Source: Vibrio syngnathi (lineage in GTDB: Bacteria > Pseudomonadota > Gammaproteobacteria > Enterobacterales > Vibrionaceae). From it: a stretch of DNA of 64,000 nt. Where the stretch lies: positions 930,001 through 994,000 of the forward strand of contig NZ_CP017917.1 of NCBI RefSeq assembly GCF_002119525.1, given 5' to 3'. A program made the translations under genes and the position numbers. Within the stretch, counting starts at the first letter, position 1; each line of letters starts with the position of its first letter. Under the pieces are notes generated by a model. That model had not been told where the DNA came from, searched no databases, and saw only the letters and a list, made by a program, of their open reading frames with translations. This document shows positions 7,591 through 16,962 of this stretch, one piece after another.

Positions 7591-9000
7591 ATGCGCAGGT
7601 TTACCTTAGCCCTTTGCTTGACCTTTTGGCTCCCAACTCTAGCCAATGCCCAAAGTTTGCAAGACAAATGGCAAACCCTGTATCAACTGAGCTGGCAATC
7701 GTCTCCTATCTTCGTTTCTCAGCAAGAGTTAACCCAATACCCGAAAGCACTTCTTCAGGAAAGCAGCCGCTACCCGGACTTCAACAAATTCAGTTGGGAC
7801 GACATCGCAGCGTTAGCGTCAATACAAGATCACTGCCGAGCGATTGAAAGCAATAACCCTTCTTTAAGTGATGCCATCGAATTCGAACTGGCTTTGTGCC
7901 GGGAACAAACCTTGGATTCAATCTGGTTTGCAGCACACTCCAAACGACACCCTGCTGGCGGGAGTTTTGCTGATCGTTATGTAGCTCGTTACCCAGAAAA
8001 CAGTGAACAGATTCATCCGTTTTTGAGTATCAGCAATCCTTTGCATCCATTATTTTCCAAGCTAGAAAACTTAACCGCACAAGGCAGAGAAGCACTGCTC
8101 AATGGATACCGCGCTTGGCAACAAGGTGATGTGCTTTGGTTAAGTGGCGAACAAGGTTGGAAAGCGATCCCGTCGAAAGTTTGGGAGCCTATCGCCGATC
8201 AACAACAAGTGACACTGTCGGGTGAAACCTGTACTTTTCGTTACAGCAACGTGTGCTTAAGCGAGCCTAGCAATGACAATCTGATCATGAAAACCTTGAT
8301 CTTTACATTGCTGTTAACGTTGCTTTCCGGACTCGGTAGAGTCTTATACCTAAGAACAAAACAACGAAAAGAGAGGCAGTTCGTTTTACAGCTTCTCACT
8401 CATGAGCTTCGCACGCCAATCACCAGCCTTGGTCTAACCGTTGAAATGTTCAGGAATCGCTATGATGACTTTTCTGATGAAACTCAAAATGCGGTTTGGC
8501 GTTTAGTATCCGACTATCAAAGGCTTTCTCAGCTAACAGAAAACAGCAAAGTGTACCTAAGTTCGGATCAGTCGGAGCCATTATTGAAGCAAAACGCATC
8601 CTTAGAAGAGTGGCTCGATCATGTATGTGAAAAACACAATGTCGAGTATCAATGTGAATCAAGTGACGTTGAACTTTACCTGCCGTATTACTGGCTTACT
8701 ATCTGTTTAGATAACTTAATCAAGAATGCCAGACAACACGGACAAGGTAAGATTTTGGTAAAGGTCGAACTCACAGACAAGCTGACTATTGAGGTGCAAG
8801 ACGAGGGGCTCTTCCCTTCACCGATACAACGGCTGATGTCCCGTATCACGCCAAGTGAAACGCACAGACAAGACAACATGGGCATTGGCCTAACGATTGT
8901 CGAACACTTGATGAAACAAGCGAATGGCCGCCTCATTATTCTTCGTAACCCAACCCGATGTATTTTGGAAATCGCTTATGAATACCCTACTGCTGATTGA
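7591..9000 (+). CDS. vxrA: Sensor histidine kinase, VxrA/WigK-like
   Basis: Inner-membrane sensor kinase of 469 residues. Signal peptide 1-20 (ANAQS), a periplasmic sensor region to about residue 230 (resembling DUF3404), one membrane span at about 231-253, then a HisKA domain with H-box THELRTP (His271), N-box CLDNLIKNARQHG and G-box MGIGLTIVEHL. In Vibrio cholerae the VxrAB (WigKR) system responds to cell-wall damage and affects type VI secretion and biofilm. The order here, kinase, regulator and DUF2861 gene, matches that operon. The start at 7591 gives a clean signal peptide. The reading frame overlaps the next gene by 23 bases. The symbol is assigned from layout and remembered resemblance. 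Confidence 0.8.
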   Translation: MRRFTLALCLTFWLPTLANAQSLQDKWQTLYQLSWQSSPIFVSQQELTQYPKALLQESSRYPDFNKFSWDDIAALASIQDHCRAIESNNPSLSDAIEFELALCREQTLDSIWFAAHSKRHPAGGSFADRYVARYPENSEQIHPFLSISNPLHPLFSKLENLTAQGREALLNGYRAWQQGDVLWLSGEQGWKAIPSKVWEPIADQQQVTLSGETCTFRYSNVCLSEPSNDNLIMKTLIFTLLLTLLSGLGRVLYLRTKQRKERQFVLQLLTHELRTPITSLGLTVEMFRNRYDDFSDETQNAVWRLVSDYQRLSQLTENSKVYLSSDQSEPLLKQNASLEEWLDHVCEKHNVEYQCESSDVELYLPYYWLTICLDNLIKNARQHGQGKILVKVELTDKLTIEVQDEGLFPSPIQRLMSRITPSETHRQDNMGIGLTIVEHLMKQANGRLIILRNPTRCILEIAYEYPTAD

Positions 9001-9628
9001 AGACGACCAACTGCTTGGGCAAGGCCTCGTCAGCTTCCTTGAGTCCAATGGTTACCAATGTCTTTGGGTGCAAGATGCAAAGCACGTCAGTAAGCTATGG
9101 TTACGTGCCGACTTAGTGGTGCTTGATCGACAACTCGAAGATGGCGACAGTTTACGACACTTGCCTAATTGGTTACTGCTCAAAGCGCTACCTGTGATCG
9201 TATTGACGGCTAAAGTGGAAGTCCAGCAACGCGTTGAAGGACTAATGGCGGGCGCAAAAGACTACGTAACTAAGCCATTTTCGAACGATGAATTGCTTGC
9301 CAGAGTCATTACGCAGCTTCGCCCGTTAGGTGTTAGCCATTTGAATTACGCCAACATCCAAATCAACTTGTCGGAACGGATCGCTTACCTGGATGAAAGC
9401 CCTATCGCGCTCAAGCCTAAAGAATTTCAGTTATTGGTGTTGTTTATTCAAAACCAAGGCCGTGTGTTTCATCGAGATGAGCTACTCAATAAAATCTGGG
9501 GTTATCAAGCCTTCCCAAGCACAAGAACCGTTGATAACCACATATTGCGTTTACGTCAAAAGCTACCAACGCTGAAACTAGAAACGCATCGTGGGGTTGG
9601 TTATCGTTTGGCTGGGGAATCACAATGA
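8978..9628 (+). CDS. vxrB: OmpR-family response regulator, VxrB/WigR-like
   Basis: 216-residue DNA-binding regulator: receiver domain (acidic pair EDD at 8-10, phosphoacceptor D50 in VVLDRQ, lysine K99 in VTKPF) and a C-terminal winged helix ending HRGVGYRL. The start at 8978 inside the kinase gene gives a receiver that begins as usual (MNTLLLIEDDQ); the longer open frame from 8924 would add a spurious leader. Likely phosphorylated by the kinase encoded just before it. Ends in an ATGA overlap with the next gene, so the three genes are translationally coupled. Confidence 0.85.
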   Translation: MNTLLLIEDDQLLGQGLVSFLESNGYQCLWVQDAKHVSKLWLRADLVVLDRQLEDGDSLRHLPNWLLLKALPVIVLTAKVEVQQRVEGLMAGAKDYVTKPFSNDELLARVITQLRPLGVSHLNYANIQINLSERIAYLDESPIALKPKEFQLLVLFIQNQGRVFHRDELLNKIWGYQAFPSTRTVDNHILRLRQKLPTLKLETHRGVGYRLAGESQ

Positions 9629-10443
9629 AAGTAAGCTATCTAACAGCACTGTTCTGTACATTGCCCTTTGCGTGTAATGCGGCTTGGTTTACAGACACGC
9701 CATTACAACACACCTATCAATCGCTGCTTGATGATCAACCGCAAGTTGCGTGGCAAGAGCTGCAAATCGCGCTTGATCAGGAGAAGCTAGATGGTCAGCT
9801 TTGGCTACCCGTTAAACAAGAAATTCTGAGTCGAACTCAATGTGGAACTCAGCTTGAACAAAGTGCTACGCCCAACAACCACATTCAAGTTAGCTTTATC
9901 TGGCGTCACGGTCTTTCATCACAAGGCTATCAAATCAAAGTGTCTGCGGAGCAACTCAGCGAAAAGGTAGAAGCGCAAACACAACGTATTTCTCTCGTTT
10001 CACCTGACGGTAAAGTGGTTATCGACGGACAACTCAATTCTGATGTCGAATATCAAGAGATGGAAACCAGTGAGATGTTCATCAAACCGGAATCGGGTGT
10101 TTATCAGTTAACGATTGGGGCGAAAAACTACCCTATTATTGCGGCTTTGGATGACAGCAAGCGATGGTTAACACTCGAAAGTAAACTCAACGACCCGCAT
10201 ATTGAGGTAACACCACCCGAGATAATAGACAACTGCCCAGACACCAATGTCAGTTGGCAGTGGTTTGATGAAAACTACGATATGTTAGGTTTAAAGATAC
10301 CAATCAAAACAGCGCAAGGCTCCATTCCCTCAGAAAGCCCGTTGGATGCTAATGCCAAACACTTGAGCGCATCGGTTGAAATGTTTGAATACCAAGGCAC
10401 GATTGAAGTTCAATATGTACAGCGTGTCGCGGTGCCTTTCTAA
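9625..10443 (+). CDS. vxrC: DUF2861 family periplasmic protein, VxrC-like
   Basis: 272-residue exported protein with a signal peptide (cleavage after ACNAA, about residue 20). It resembles the Vibrio DUF2861 family, found as the third gene of the vxr operon in V. cholerae. Two cysteines (about residues 73 and 203) may form a disulfide. It overlaps the regulator gene by four bases, so it is cotranscribed. A role as accessory periplasmic factor for the sensor is plausible but unproven. V. cholerae vxrD and vxrE counterparts are not evident next to it; a glycoside-hydrolase-like gene follows instead. Confidence 0.7.
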   Translation: MKVSYLTALFCTLPFACNAAWFTDTPLQHTYQSLLDDQPQVAWQELQIALDQEKLDGQLWLPVKQEILSRTQCGTQLEQSATPNNHIQVSFIWRHGLSSQGYQIKVSAEQLSEKVEAQTQRISLVSPDGKVVIDGQLNSDVEYQEMETSEMFIKPESGVYQLTIGAKNYPIIAALDDSKRWLTLESKLNDPHIEVTPPEIIDNCPDTNVSWQWFDENYDMLGLKIPIKTAQGSIPSESPLDANAKHLSASVEMFEYQGTIEVQYVQRVAVPF

Positions 10444-10586
10444 GTTATGCTCGCATCTCACAGACATTCGTAACAAGCTGCAAAACCGGTAATAAGCTAA
10501 TGGCGCTTCAAATAGAGACATATAGGTGACAAAACATCAACGAGACTTGGGTGTAATGACCGTACTTACTCTTACGGAATCTAGAT

Positions 10587-12956
10587 ATGCTCAACGTTCG
10601 TCATCAACTTACTTTTACGTCTTTTGCTATTGCGGCTCTATTCACGACTTGTGCTTTCTCGGCAAACGCACAAGATAATCAAGTCACTCTTATTAGCAAT
10701 AGCCACGCTAGCAGCAATAGCCACGCTAGCAGCAATAGTCACGTTAGTAGCAGTAACGCCAGCAATACAGTGTCGATTTCAACGAAAACATTAGCGATAG
10801 ATTGGAATGGCTTAAGCGTGAATAGCGCGGCTTTGACTGTTGATCGTCAACCTCAAAAAGTTACCCATCTGGTCACAGATTCAAAAGCCAAGGCTTCTTG
10901 GACGCTCATGCCAAGCGGAATCCATGTTGAAGCTGAACTTAAGCAAGGTGATCTTCTTGTCCAATTTACTTTACCTTCGAACACACTGGTGAAACGAAAT
11001 CACCCCATTGAACTCGTTTGGTTTGACCTAGCAGAACAACAAACTCAAACCCTATTTCTGCCCTTTAGCGAAGGAATGCGTGTTCCTACCAATAACAAGC
11101 AATGGGCAAACTATCTAGTCGACAACCATTCTGGAAGCAACACCACCCAAGACTTAAAGATGCCGTTTTGGACAGTACAACAGAAGGATCGATTCATCAG
11201 TTATCAGATGATTAATGCAACCAACAATAAGCTGACCTTTTCTGACGCTTCCTCTGTTATGCCTTCTAAAGCAAACACCAAGATTGATATGAGCGCTTCA
11301 CACCAATTTACAACGCTGAATCAATCACAACCTTTTACCGTTCGCATTGCACTTGGAGACTCTTGGTTAGATGGTGCCAAACAATACCGTGACTGGCGTA
11401 TTGATAATGATCTCTCTGAATCGCTTGTCGAAAAGCAAAAGCGTAACCCAGAAGTGAATAAGCTGATCGGCGCAAGCCACGTCTACTTGTTTGGTAAAGA
11501 CCCATTAAGTATCCAAGATGTGGGCGACTGGTGGGGATTAAAAGCTTGGTATCTAGAGGGCTCGAAACTAAGCATTTCAAGTGAAGCGAAGCGGGAGTTA
11601 TCAACTCTATCCAAAGGCAAAGATTGGTTCAGCCACTATCATAAACAACTGTTGTTGGACTCTATTAGCCAGTCGTTGCAGATGTTATTTCCAGTCGGTA
11701 CTCCGACACTCGAAAACAACACGATTAAAGCTCAACACACCGCAGCACAGAACAAGAAAAACTGGTTGATTAAGCATGCTTCCTCTTACCTCAATGCACC
11801 GGATACTTGGGGGCAAGCCTTATCGTCGGATATGGTCAGTAATCTAAACAAAGCAGGATTAAACAAACTTTGGTTAGGCTTCGACAATTGGATGCCAGCT
11901 TTCTATCAACCGAATGCCGTCGAACTGGCAAAACAGTCCGGTTATCTGGTCGGTACTTACGACTCTTACAACACAGCCATTCCTGCGAAGTTAAACGACA
12001 ACTGGTTAACGGCTCAGATGCCGAAAACCACTCGCGAGACTTGTGCGATTGAATTGGCCAATGGGAGTTTGAAAAAAGGGTTTCGAGGTAACGGTTTCTA
12101 TCTAAATCCGAATTGCCATTTAGATTACGTAAAGCAGCGCGCTCAAGACATTATGCGTTTTGGTCAGTTCAATAGCCTCTTTCTAGATGTTGATGCGACG
12201 GCCATGGCTCGTGAAGATTACCGCGATAACACTAGTGAGTCGGATATACTTTCTGCCTTCAATAACCGAATGCAGTGGTTAAACGAGCAACCAGATTTGG
12301 TGCTTGGTTCTGAAGATGGCAATAGCCTGACGACAAAAGGCATCGCGTTTGCACACGGCTTAGAAACGGTTGGTTTTGGTTGGACAGACAAAGACATGAA
12401 AGATAACCGCCAATCACCTTATTACTTGGGTCGTTGGTATCCAGACCATAAACCTGATTTTTTCTTCAAATCCGCTAAGGTCAAAGAACCCTACAAGTCA
12501 TTGCTGTTTTCGCCTCAATATCGAATTCCACTATACCAAGCTGTATTCCATGATGAAGTGATTAACACCCACCACTGGCATTCAGACAGTTTGAAATTCA
12601 CCGATGTGAAAGCCCATCGTGATCTAACCGCCATGCTTTATAACACGCCAGCAATGGTTCATTTAACGAGAGACGAGGCTTTATCGATTTCAAATACTAG
12701 GATTAAGGCTCTGAAGCACTATCAAGATGGATTTGAGCCTATACATGAGCAGTTATGGGATAAACAATTGGTCGACTTCATATGGTTAGACAATAGCGGC
12801 AAGATTCAACAAACCGTGTTCGATGACGGCAGTAAGATCATCGCAAACTTCTCCAACAAGGCATTTCGTTACAACGGTATCGATATTGCTGGCCTATCGG
12901 TCAAAGCTATATTAGCGAATACACAAATCGTCGACTGGCAGCCCAATCATGGTTAG
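10587..12956 (+). CDS. Large secreted glycoside-hydrolase-like protein
   Basis: 789-residue protein with a signal peptide (cleavage near SANAQ, residue 28). A beta-rich N-terminal part (about 45-280) is followed by a probable TIM-barrel catalytic region with FLDVDATAMARED (about 534-546) and LVLGSEDG (about 571-578). Paired acidic residues at strand ends are the usual nucleophile and acid/base of retaining hydrolases of the GH-D/GH101-like type. A small beta-sandwich closes the chain. Substrate unknown; a polysaccharide or glycoprotein glycan is likely. It begins 143 bases after the vxrC-like gene, so it may be in the same operon. A short tandem repeat follows the signal peptide. The family call is tentative. 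Confidence 0.55.
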   Translation: MLNVRHQLTFTSFAIAALFTTCAFSANAQDNQVTLISNSHASSNSHASSNSHVSSSNASNTVSISTKTLAIDWNGLSVNSAALTVDRQPQKVTHLVTDSKAKASWTLMPSGIHVEAELKQGDLLVQFTLPSNTLVKRNHPIELVWFDLAEQQTQTLFLPFSEGMRVPTNNKQWANYLVDNHSGSNTTQDLKMPFWTVQQKDRFISYQMINATNNKLTFSDASSVMPSKANTKIDMSASHQFTTLNQSQPFTVRIALGDSWLDGAKQYRDWRIDNDLSESLVEKQKRNPEVNKLIGASHVYLFGKDPLSIQDVGDWWGLKAWYLEGSKLSISSEAKRELSTLSKGKDWFSHYHKQLLLDSISQSLQMLFPVGTPTLENNTIKAQHTAAQNKKNWLIKHASSYLNAPDTWGQALSSDMVSNLNKAGLNKLWLGFDNWMPAFYQPNAVELAKQSGYLVGTYDSYNTAIPAKLNDNWLTAQMPKTTRETCAIELANGSLKKGFRGNGFYLNPNCHLDYVKQRAQDIMRFGQFNSLFLDVDATAMAREDYRDNTSESDILSAFNNRMQWLNEQPDLVLGSEDGNSLTTKGIAFAHGLETVGFGWTDKDMKDNRQSPYYLGRWYPDHKPDFFFKSAKVKEPYKSLLFSPQYRIPLYQAVFHDEVINTHHWHSDSLKFTDVKAHRDLTAMLYNTPAMVHLTRDEALSISNTRIKALKHYQDGFEPIHEQLWDKQLVDFIWLDNSGKIQQTVFDDGSKIIANFSNKAFRYNGIDIAGLSVKAILANTQIVDWQPNHG
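10695..10748 (+). repeat. 18-bp tandem repeat in the coding region (3 copies)
   Basis: Three copies of AGCAATAGCCACGCTAGC (third with changes), coding for three SNSHAS units just after the signal peptide of the glycoside-hydrolase-like protein. Unit length is a multiple of three, so copy-number change would lengthen a Ser/Asn/His linker without frameshift. Confidence 0.9.
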
Positions 12957-13024
12957 CTTCGATACGGTTTAGACAATAATGAATAATAGGAAGCCTAAGC
13001 ACTTAACCGTTAACGTTTACCCCG

Positions 13025-13927
13025 TTACTTTTGCTTCCTATTTTGAAAGGCAGTCAGTAAATAGTCGATAAAGACCTTCTTACGTTTCGGCATCAACTGT
13101 CTATCTGCATACACTAGGCTTACTGAAACCTCAGGCATCTCATATTCAGGCAACAAACGAATCAACTTGCCGGTCTTGAAGTGCTCACGACAAATGAACT
13201 CAGGCAGCACTGCTAAACCAAGCCCATCCACACATGCAGTTAAACACGCCGTAATGGTATTCACCCGCAACTGGCACGGCAAATCGATCAAAATCGACTC
13301 ACCGGCTTCTAATTGTAAATGCCACTTGGGTAAACGTGCCGCCTTGTTCACCACCTCAATCATCCGAAATGGAGACTGTAAATCTGACGGTGATTTTATG
13401 TCTCCAAACTGTTCCAAATATTCTGGGCTCGCAACAAGCGCTCTTTTGGATGTAGTGAGGTATCGAGAAACCAGACTCGAATCCACCAGCTCACCAATTT
13501 GCGCGTAAAGATCAATCCCTTCCGCAATGATGTCGACTTCTCTATTGGTCAGTTCCAAATTCAATGTGACGTTTGGATGCTCTTTAAGAAAATTGTGTAT
13601 GTGTTTTGCTAGCACTTGGTGGCCTAGTTCTACTGGGAGTACCACTTTTAACGGACCACGAATCAGGTCTTGGTTTGCTGAGACTTCTAATTCGGCTTGG
13701 CTCATGATCTCATGCATTTGAATACTCGACTGATAAAACCGCTCGCCCTCTGGGGTTAATACCAGACTTCTCGTCGACCGGGTGATTAGCCTCACACCTA
13801 GATGTTGTTCTAGCTCTGCCAATTTTCGACTTACGGTTGACTTGGTCATGTTGAGTGTTTCAGCAGCCTGCGTAAAACTCCCACAATCAACCACTTGTGT
13901 AAAAATAGTCACAGCATTCAAATCCAT
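13025..13927 (-). CDS. LysR-family transcriptional regulator
   Basis: 300-residue regulator with the typical N-terminal winged HTH (residues 1-60, FTQAAETLNMTKSTVSRKLAELE) and a periplasmic-binding-fold effector domain from about residue 90. It is divergent from the efflux pair emrA-emrB-like, the usual arrangement for a regulator controlling the adjacent pump. Its closest look is the CrgA/DmlR-type subgroup. Effector unknown. Convergent with the glycoside-hydrolase gene, 68 bases apart. Confidence 0.9.
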   Translation of the reverse strand: MDLNAVTIFTQVVDCGSFTQAAETLNMTKSTVSRKLAELEQHLGVRLITRSTRSLVLTPEGERFYQSSIQMHEIMSQAELEVSANQDLIRGPLKVVLPVELGHQVLAKHIHNFLKEHPNVTLNLELTNREVDIIAEGIDLYAQIGELVDSSLVSRYLTTSKRALVASPEYLEQFGDIKSPSDLQSPFRMIEVVNKAARLPKWHLQLEAGESILIDLPCQLRVNTITACLTACVDGLGLAVLPEFICREHFKTGKLIRLLPEYEMPEVSVSLVYADRQLMPKRKKVFIDYLLTAFQNRKQK

Positions 13928-14055
13928 ACTTGCCTCCCAAACTCGCCATTAGTTAGATTTTTGCAACAGTGTTTCCCTTTTTTCCTATCTTATCAATCAA
14001 TCGAATTCATTTACAATTCGTTACATCTAAATAAAAACAAAATGAGAAATAAGAA
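13928..14055. promoter_or_regulatory. Divergent promoter region LysR / efflux operon
   Basis: 128 AT-rich bases separate the regulator gene from the pump operon and should hold both promoters and the LysR binding sites. I cannot single out one T-N11-A site with confidence. Confidence 0.4.
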
Positions 14056-15120
14056 ATGACAGATAACAACAACGCTTCGCAGTCAGTAAGTACAAAAAGA
14101 CGTAATAAAGCACCACTTATTGCTACTGCGATCATGCTGTCATTAGGTTTAGCTGGGGCTGGATATTGGTATGGCTATGGCCAGTACTTCGAATCGACCG
14201 ATAACGCCTACCTACAAGGCGACATCACCAATATTAGTCCTAAAGTAAGTGGCTATATCGTTAAGTCTTATGTGAGTGATAACCAATCGGTTAAAGAAGG
14301 TGATTTGTTGGTTCAAATTGATGATCGTGATTACCAGTCCGCACTTGCACAAGCTCACGCCCATTTAACAGTAGTCGAATCAAGCGTACACAATCTTATC
14401 GCTCAACAAACGTTACAACGTAGCCAAATCAACCAAGCTGAAAGCCGTGTTGATTCTGCACAAGCTGAATACGAGCGTGCTATTCAACAAGTCGTTCGCT
14501 CTCGTAGTCTATTGAAACGTAACTATGCGTCGCAAGATGAAGTCGACAGCATGGTCGCACAACAAAAAGTCACCCAAGCAGAACTTGAAGAAGCGAAAGC
14601 AAACCTCGTCGCAAGTAACGATCAATTGATCGTGATTGCCAGCGAAATCGAACAAGCAAATGCCTCAGTAACCGAAGCTCAAGCACAAGAACAACAAGCG
14701 CAGCTTAATCTGGATTACACCAAGGTCTACGCGCCAACAGACGGCGTGATCGGCAAGCGTAGTGTCCGTGAAGGCTTGCTGATTCAAGCGGGCGCCCCAC
14801 TGATGAGTTTGGTACCAAACAACCAAGTGTGGATTGAAGCCAACTTCAAAGAGACACAGCTAAGCGGTATTCACAAAGGTCAAACAGTTGAAGTAGAGCT
14901 AGACGCTTTTCCGGGACAACCACTTGAAGGCGTGGTAGACAGTTTCTCTCCTGCGACTGGAGCTAAGTTTGCACTCCTGCCACCAGAAAATGCGACAGGT
15001 AACTTCACCAAGATTGTTCAACGTGTACCGGTGAAAATTACCATTCCAGATCAGCAAGAGTTGAAAGGTCGACTGCTTCCTGGTTTGTCTGTGGTAGCGA
15101 CCATCGATAAACGAGGCTAG
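14056..15120 (+). CDS. EmrA-like membrane fusion protein
   Basis: 354-residue periplasmic adaptor of a tripartite efflux pump. One N-terminal membrane anchor (about residues 20-40), then FESTDNAYLQGDI, the classic EmrA/VceA start of the beta-barrel/lipoyl region, a long alpha-helical hairpin (about 95-225, many Gln/Ala), and the second half-lipoyl motif VYAPTDGVIGKR. It links the inner-membrane MFS pump encoded 3 bases downstream to an outer-membrane TolC-type channel, which is not encoded here. Substrates are probably hydrophobic toxicants such as uncouplers, bile salts or phenolics. Expression is probably controlled by the divergent LysR gene. Confidence 0.9.
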   Translation: MTDNNNASQSVSTKRRNKAPLIATAIMLSLGLAGAGYWYGYGQYFESTDNAYLQGDITNISPKVSGYIVKSYVSDNQSVKEGDLLVQIDDRDYQSALAQAHAHLTVVESSVHNLIAQQTLQRSQINQAESRVDSAQAEYERAIQQVVRSRSLLKRNYASQDEVDSMVAQQKVTQAELEEAKANLVASNDQLIVIASEIEQANASVTEAQAQEQQAQLNLDYTKVYAPTDGVIGKRSVREGLLIQAGAPLMSLVPNNQVWIEANFKETQLSGIHKGQTVEVELDAFPGQPLEGVVDSFSPATGAKFALLPPENATGNFTKIVQRVPVKITIPDQQELKGRLLPGLSVVATIDKRG

Positions 15121-15123
15121 ACC

Positions 15124-16674
15124 ATGAGTAGCGCTGGTGTTGTCACCCACACTAATGATGATGGAGAGGTTTCAAGACGCCATTGGATCGCCCTATTTGG
15201 CGGCTTAATTGGCGCGTTTATGGCAATTTTGGATATTCAGATCACCAACTCGTCACTCAAAGACATTCAAGGTGCGCTGTCTGCCACCTTAGATGAAAGC
15301 TCGTGGATCTCTACGTCTTACCTAGTCGCAGAGATGATTGCTATCCCACTCAGTGGTTGGCTTTCTAAAGCGCTCGGAAAACGCCGTTATATCACGTGGA
15401 CGACGGCCATTTTCACCATTTCATCTTTGCTGTGTTCGTTCTCTTGGAACATGACCTCAATGATCGTATTCCGCGCGATGCAGGGCTTTAGTGGTGGTGC
15501 TTTAATCCCGCTTGCTTTCTCGCTAGTGATTCAGTTATTGCCGGTCAACAAGCGTGCCGTGGGTATGGCATTGTTCGGCGTAACGGCGACCTTTGCTCCA
15601 TCGATCGGCCCAACATTTGGTGGCTGGCTGACGGAGAACTTCTCGTGGCACTATATTTTCTACATCAACATCCCACCCGCTCTACTCGTGATCACCATGA
15701 TCCGATATGGCTTGGATGATGAAAAGCTCGACCTTGGCACGCTGAAAAAAGCGGACTGGTTTGGGATCGCGACCATGGCGTTAGGGCTAGGTTGTTTGGA
15801 AGTAGTGCTAGAAGAAGGTAACCGTGAAGAGTGGTTCAGTTCGAGCTTTATTATTGGCTTGAGTATCGTATCGGCGGTGAGTTTGGTTTACTTCGTGATA
15901 AACGAGCTCCAACACAAAAAGCCATTGGTGAATTTGCGGCTATTGCGAGATGGGCAGTTTGCTATGTCTTGTATCGCCTATTTGATTCTAGGGATGGCAT
16001 TGCTCGGCTCTATCTATGTGCTGCCGATGTATCTCACTCAAATTCAGCAATATAACGCGATGGAAATTGGTGAAGTGCTGATGTGGATGGGTTTCCCACA
16101 GTTGTTGATATTCCCAATCGTTCCTAAGCTGACGCAAATCATTAAGCCTAAGTACTTGGTGACCTTTGGTTTCGCGATGTTTGGCTTCAGTTGTTACGTG
16201 AATACACATATGACGATTGATTTTGGTGGCCAACAGTTGATCTTGTCTATGGTTCTTCGTGCTATCGGTAGCCCGTTTATTATGGTTCCCCTGTCTTTGG
16301 TTGCGATGAAAAACATCAGCAAAATGGACACGCCTGACGCTTCGACCTTAACCAACGTAATGCGCAACCTAGGGGGTGCTTTTAGTATCGCGATTATTGC
16401 TACGTTGTTAGATAACAAAACGCGCGAGCATTTGGCGCATATCAAAGAGTCATTACCTTCCGTGAGTCAACTGGGTTGGCAGACGCTTCAGCAACAACAA
16501 GCGTTCTTTATTCAATCAGGAAGTGATGCCGCAACGGCGATGCAACAAGCGCAAGCTAGCCTACTTGGCACAATGCAACGTGACGCCGCTATCATGGCTT
16601 ACAACGATGTGTTCTTAATGATGACGGCGTTCTTGGCTTTAGCTGCAGTATTGATTCTAAATATGCGTGATTAG
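15124..16674 (+). CDS. EmrB/QacA-like MFS drug exporter (DHA2, 14 TM)
   Basis: 516-residue inner-membrane proton antiporter. It opens with RHWIALFGGLIGAFMAILDI (the DHA2 motif D1-like acid in LDIQITN) and contains GWLSKALGKRRY (motif A), MQGFSGGALIPLAFSL and the antiporter motif C region ATFAPSIGPTFGGWL. About 14 membrane segments fit the DHA2 family. It partners the EmrA-like protein encoded immediately upstream (three-base gap, Shine-Dalgarno within the end of the upstream gene). A strong terminator follows at 16747. Confidence 0.92.
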   Translation: MSSAGVVTHTNDDGEVSRRHWIALFGGLIGAFMAILDIQITNSSLKDIQGALSATLDESSWISTSYLVAEMIAIPLSGWLSKALGKRRYITWTTAIFTISSLLCSFSWNMTSMIVFRAMQGFSGGALIPLAFSLVIQLLPVNKRAVGMALFGVTATFAPSIGPTFGGWLTENFSWHYIFYINIPPALLVITMIRYGLDDEKLDLGTLKKADWFGIATMALGLGCLEVVLEEGNREEWFSSSFIIGLSIVSAVSLVYFVINELQHKKPLVNLRLLRDGQFAMSCIAYLILGMALLGSIYVLPMYLTQIQQYNAMEIGEVLMWMGFPQLLIFPIVPKLTQIIKPKYLVTFGFAMFGFSCYVNTHMTIDFGGQQLILSMVLRAIGSPFIMVPLSLVAMKNISKMDTPDASTLTNVMRNLGGAFSIAIIATLLDNKTREHLAHIKESLPSVSQLGWQTLQQQQAFFIQSGSDAATAMQQAQASLLGTMQRDAAIMAYNDVFLMMTAFLALAAVLILNMRD

Positions 16675-16746
16675 CGCTAGAGTTTTGTTTAATAAAGCTT
16701 CAAGAAAAGAACAACATTTCGAATAAAAAATCGAACAATTAAACTG

Positions 16747-16777
16747 AGAGGTAAGCTTATCGGCTTGCCTCTTTTTT
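16747..16777 (+). terminator. Terminator of the emrAB-like operon
   Basis: Stem AGAGGTAAGC / GCTTGCCTCT (one G-T pair), six-base loop and a run of six T, 72 bases after the emrB-like stop. Confidence 0.9.
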
Positions 16778-16962
16778 ATTTCTAAAACACGTATAACCCA
16801 ACGAAAATCAGGTAAAAGTAACCTGCGTTTGAAGACTTTCATAAATGTTATCGAATACTCCTTAATTACCAATAGTTTATTGAGTGTTTGTCTGTGATAT
16901 TGGCACCTTGACAATGTGCAACTTGACGCCTAAATTAAAAATAACATTTGGTATTGAGGAAA

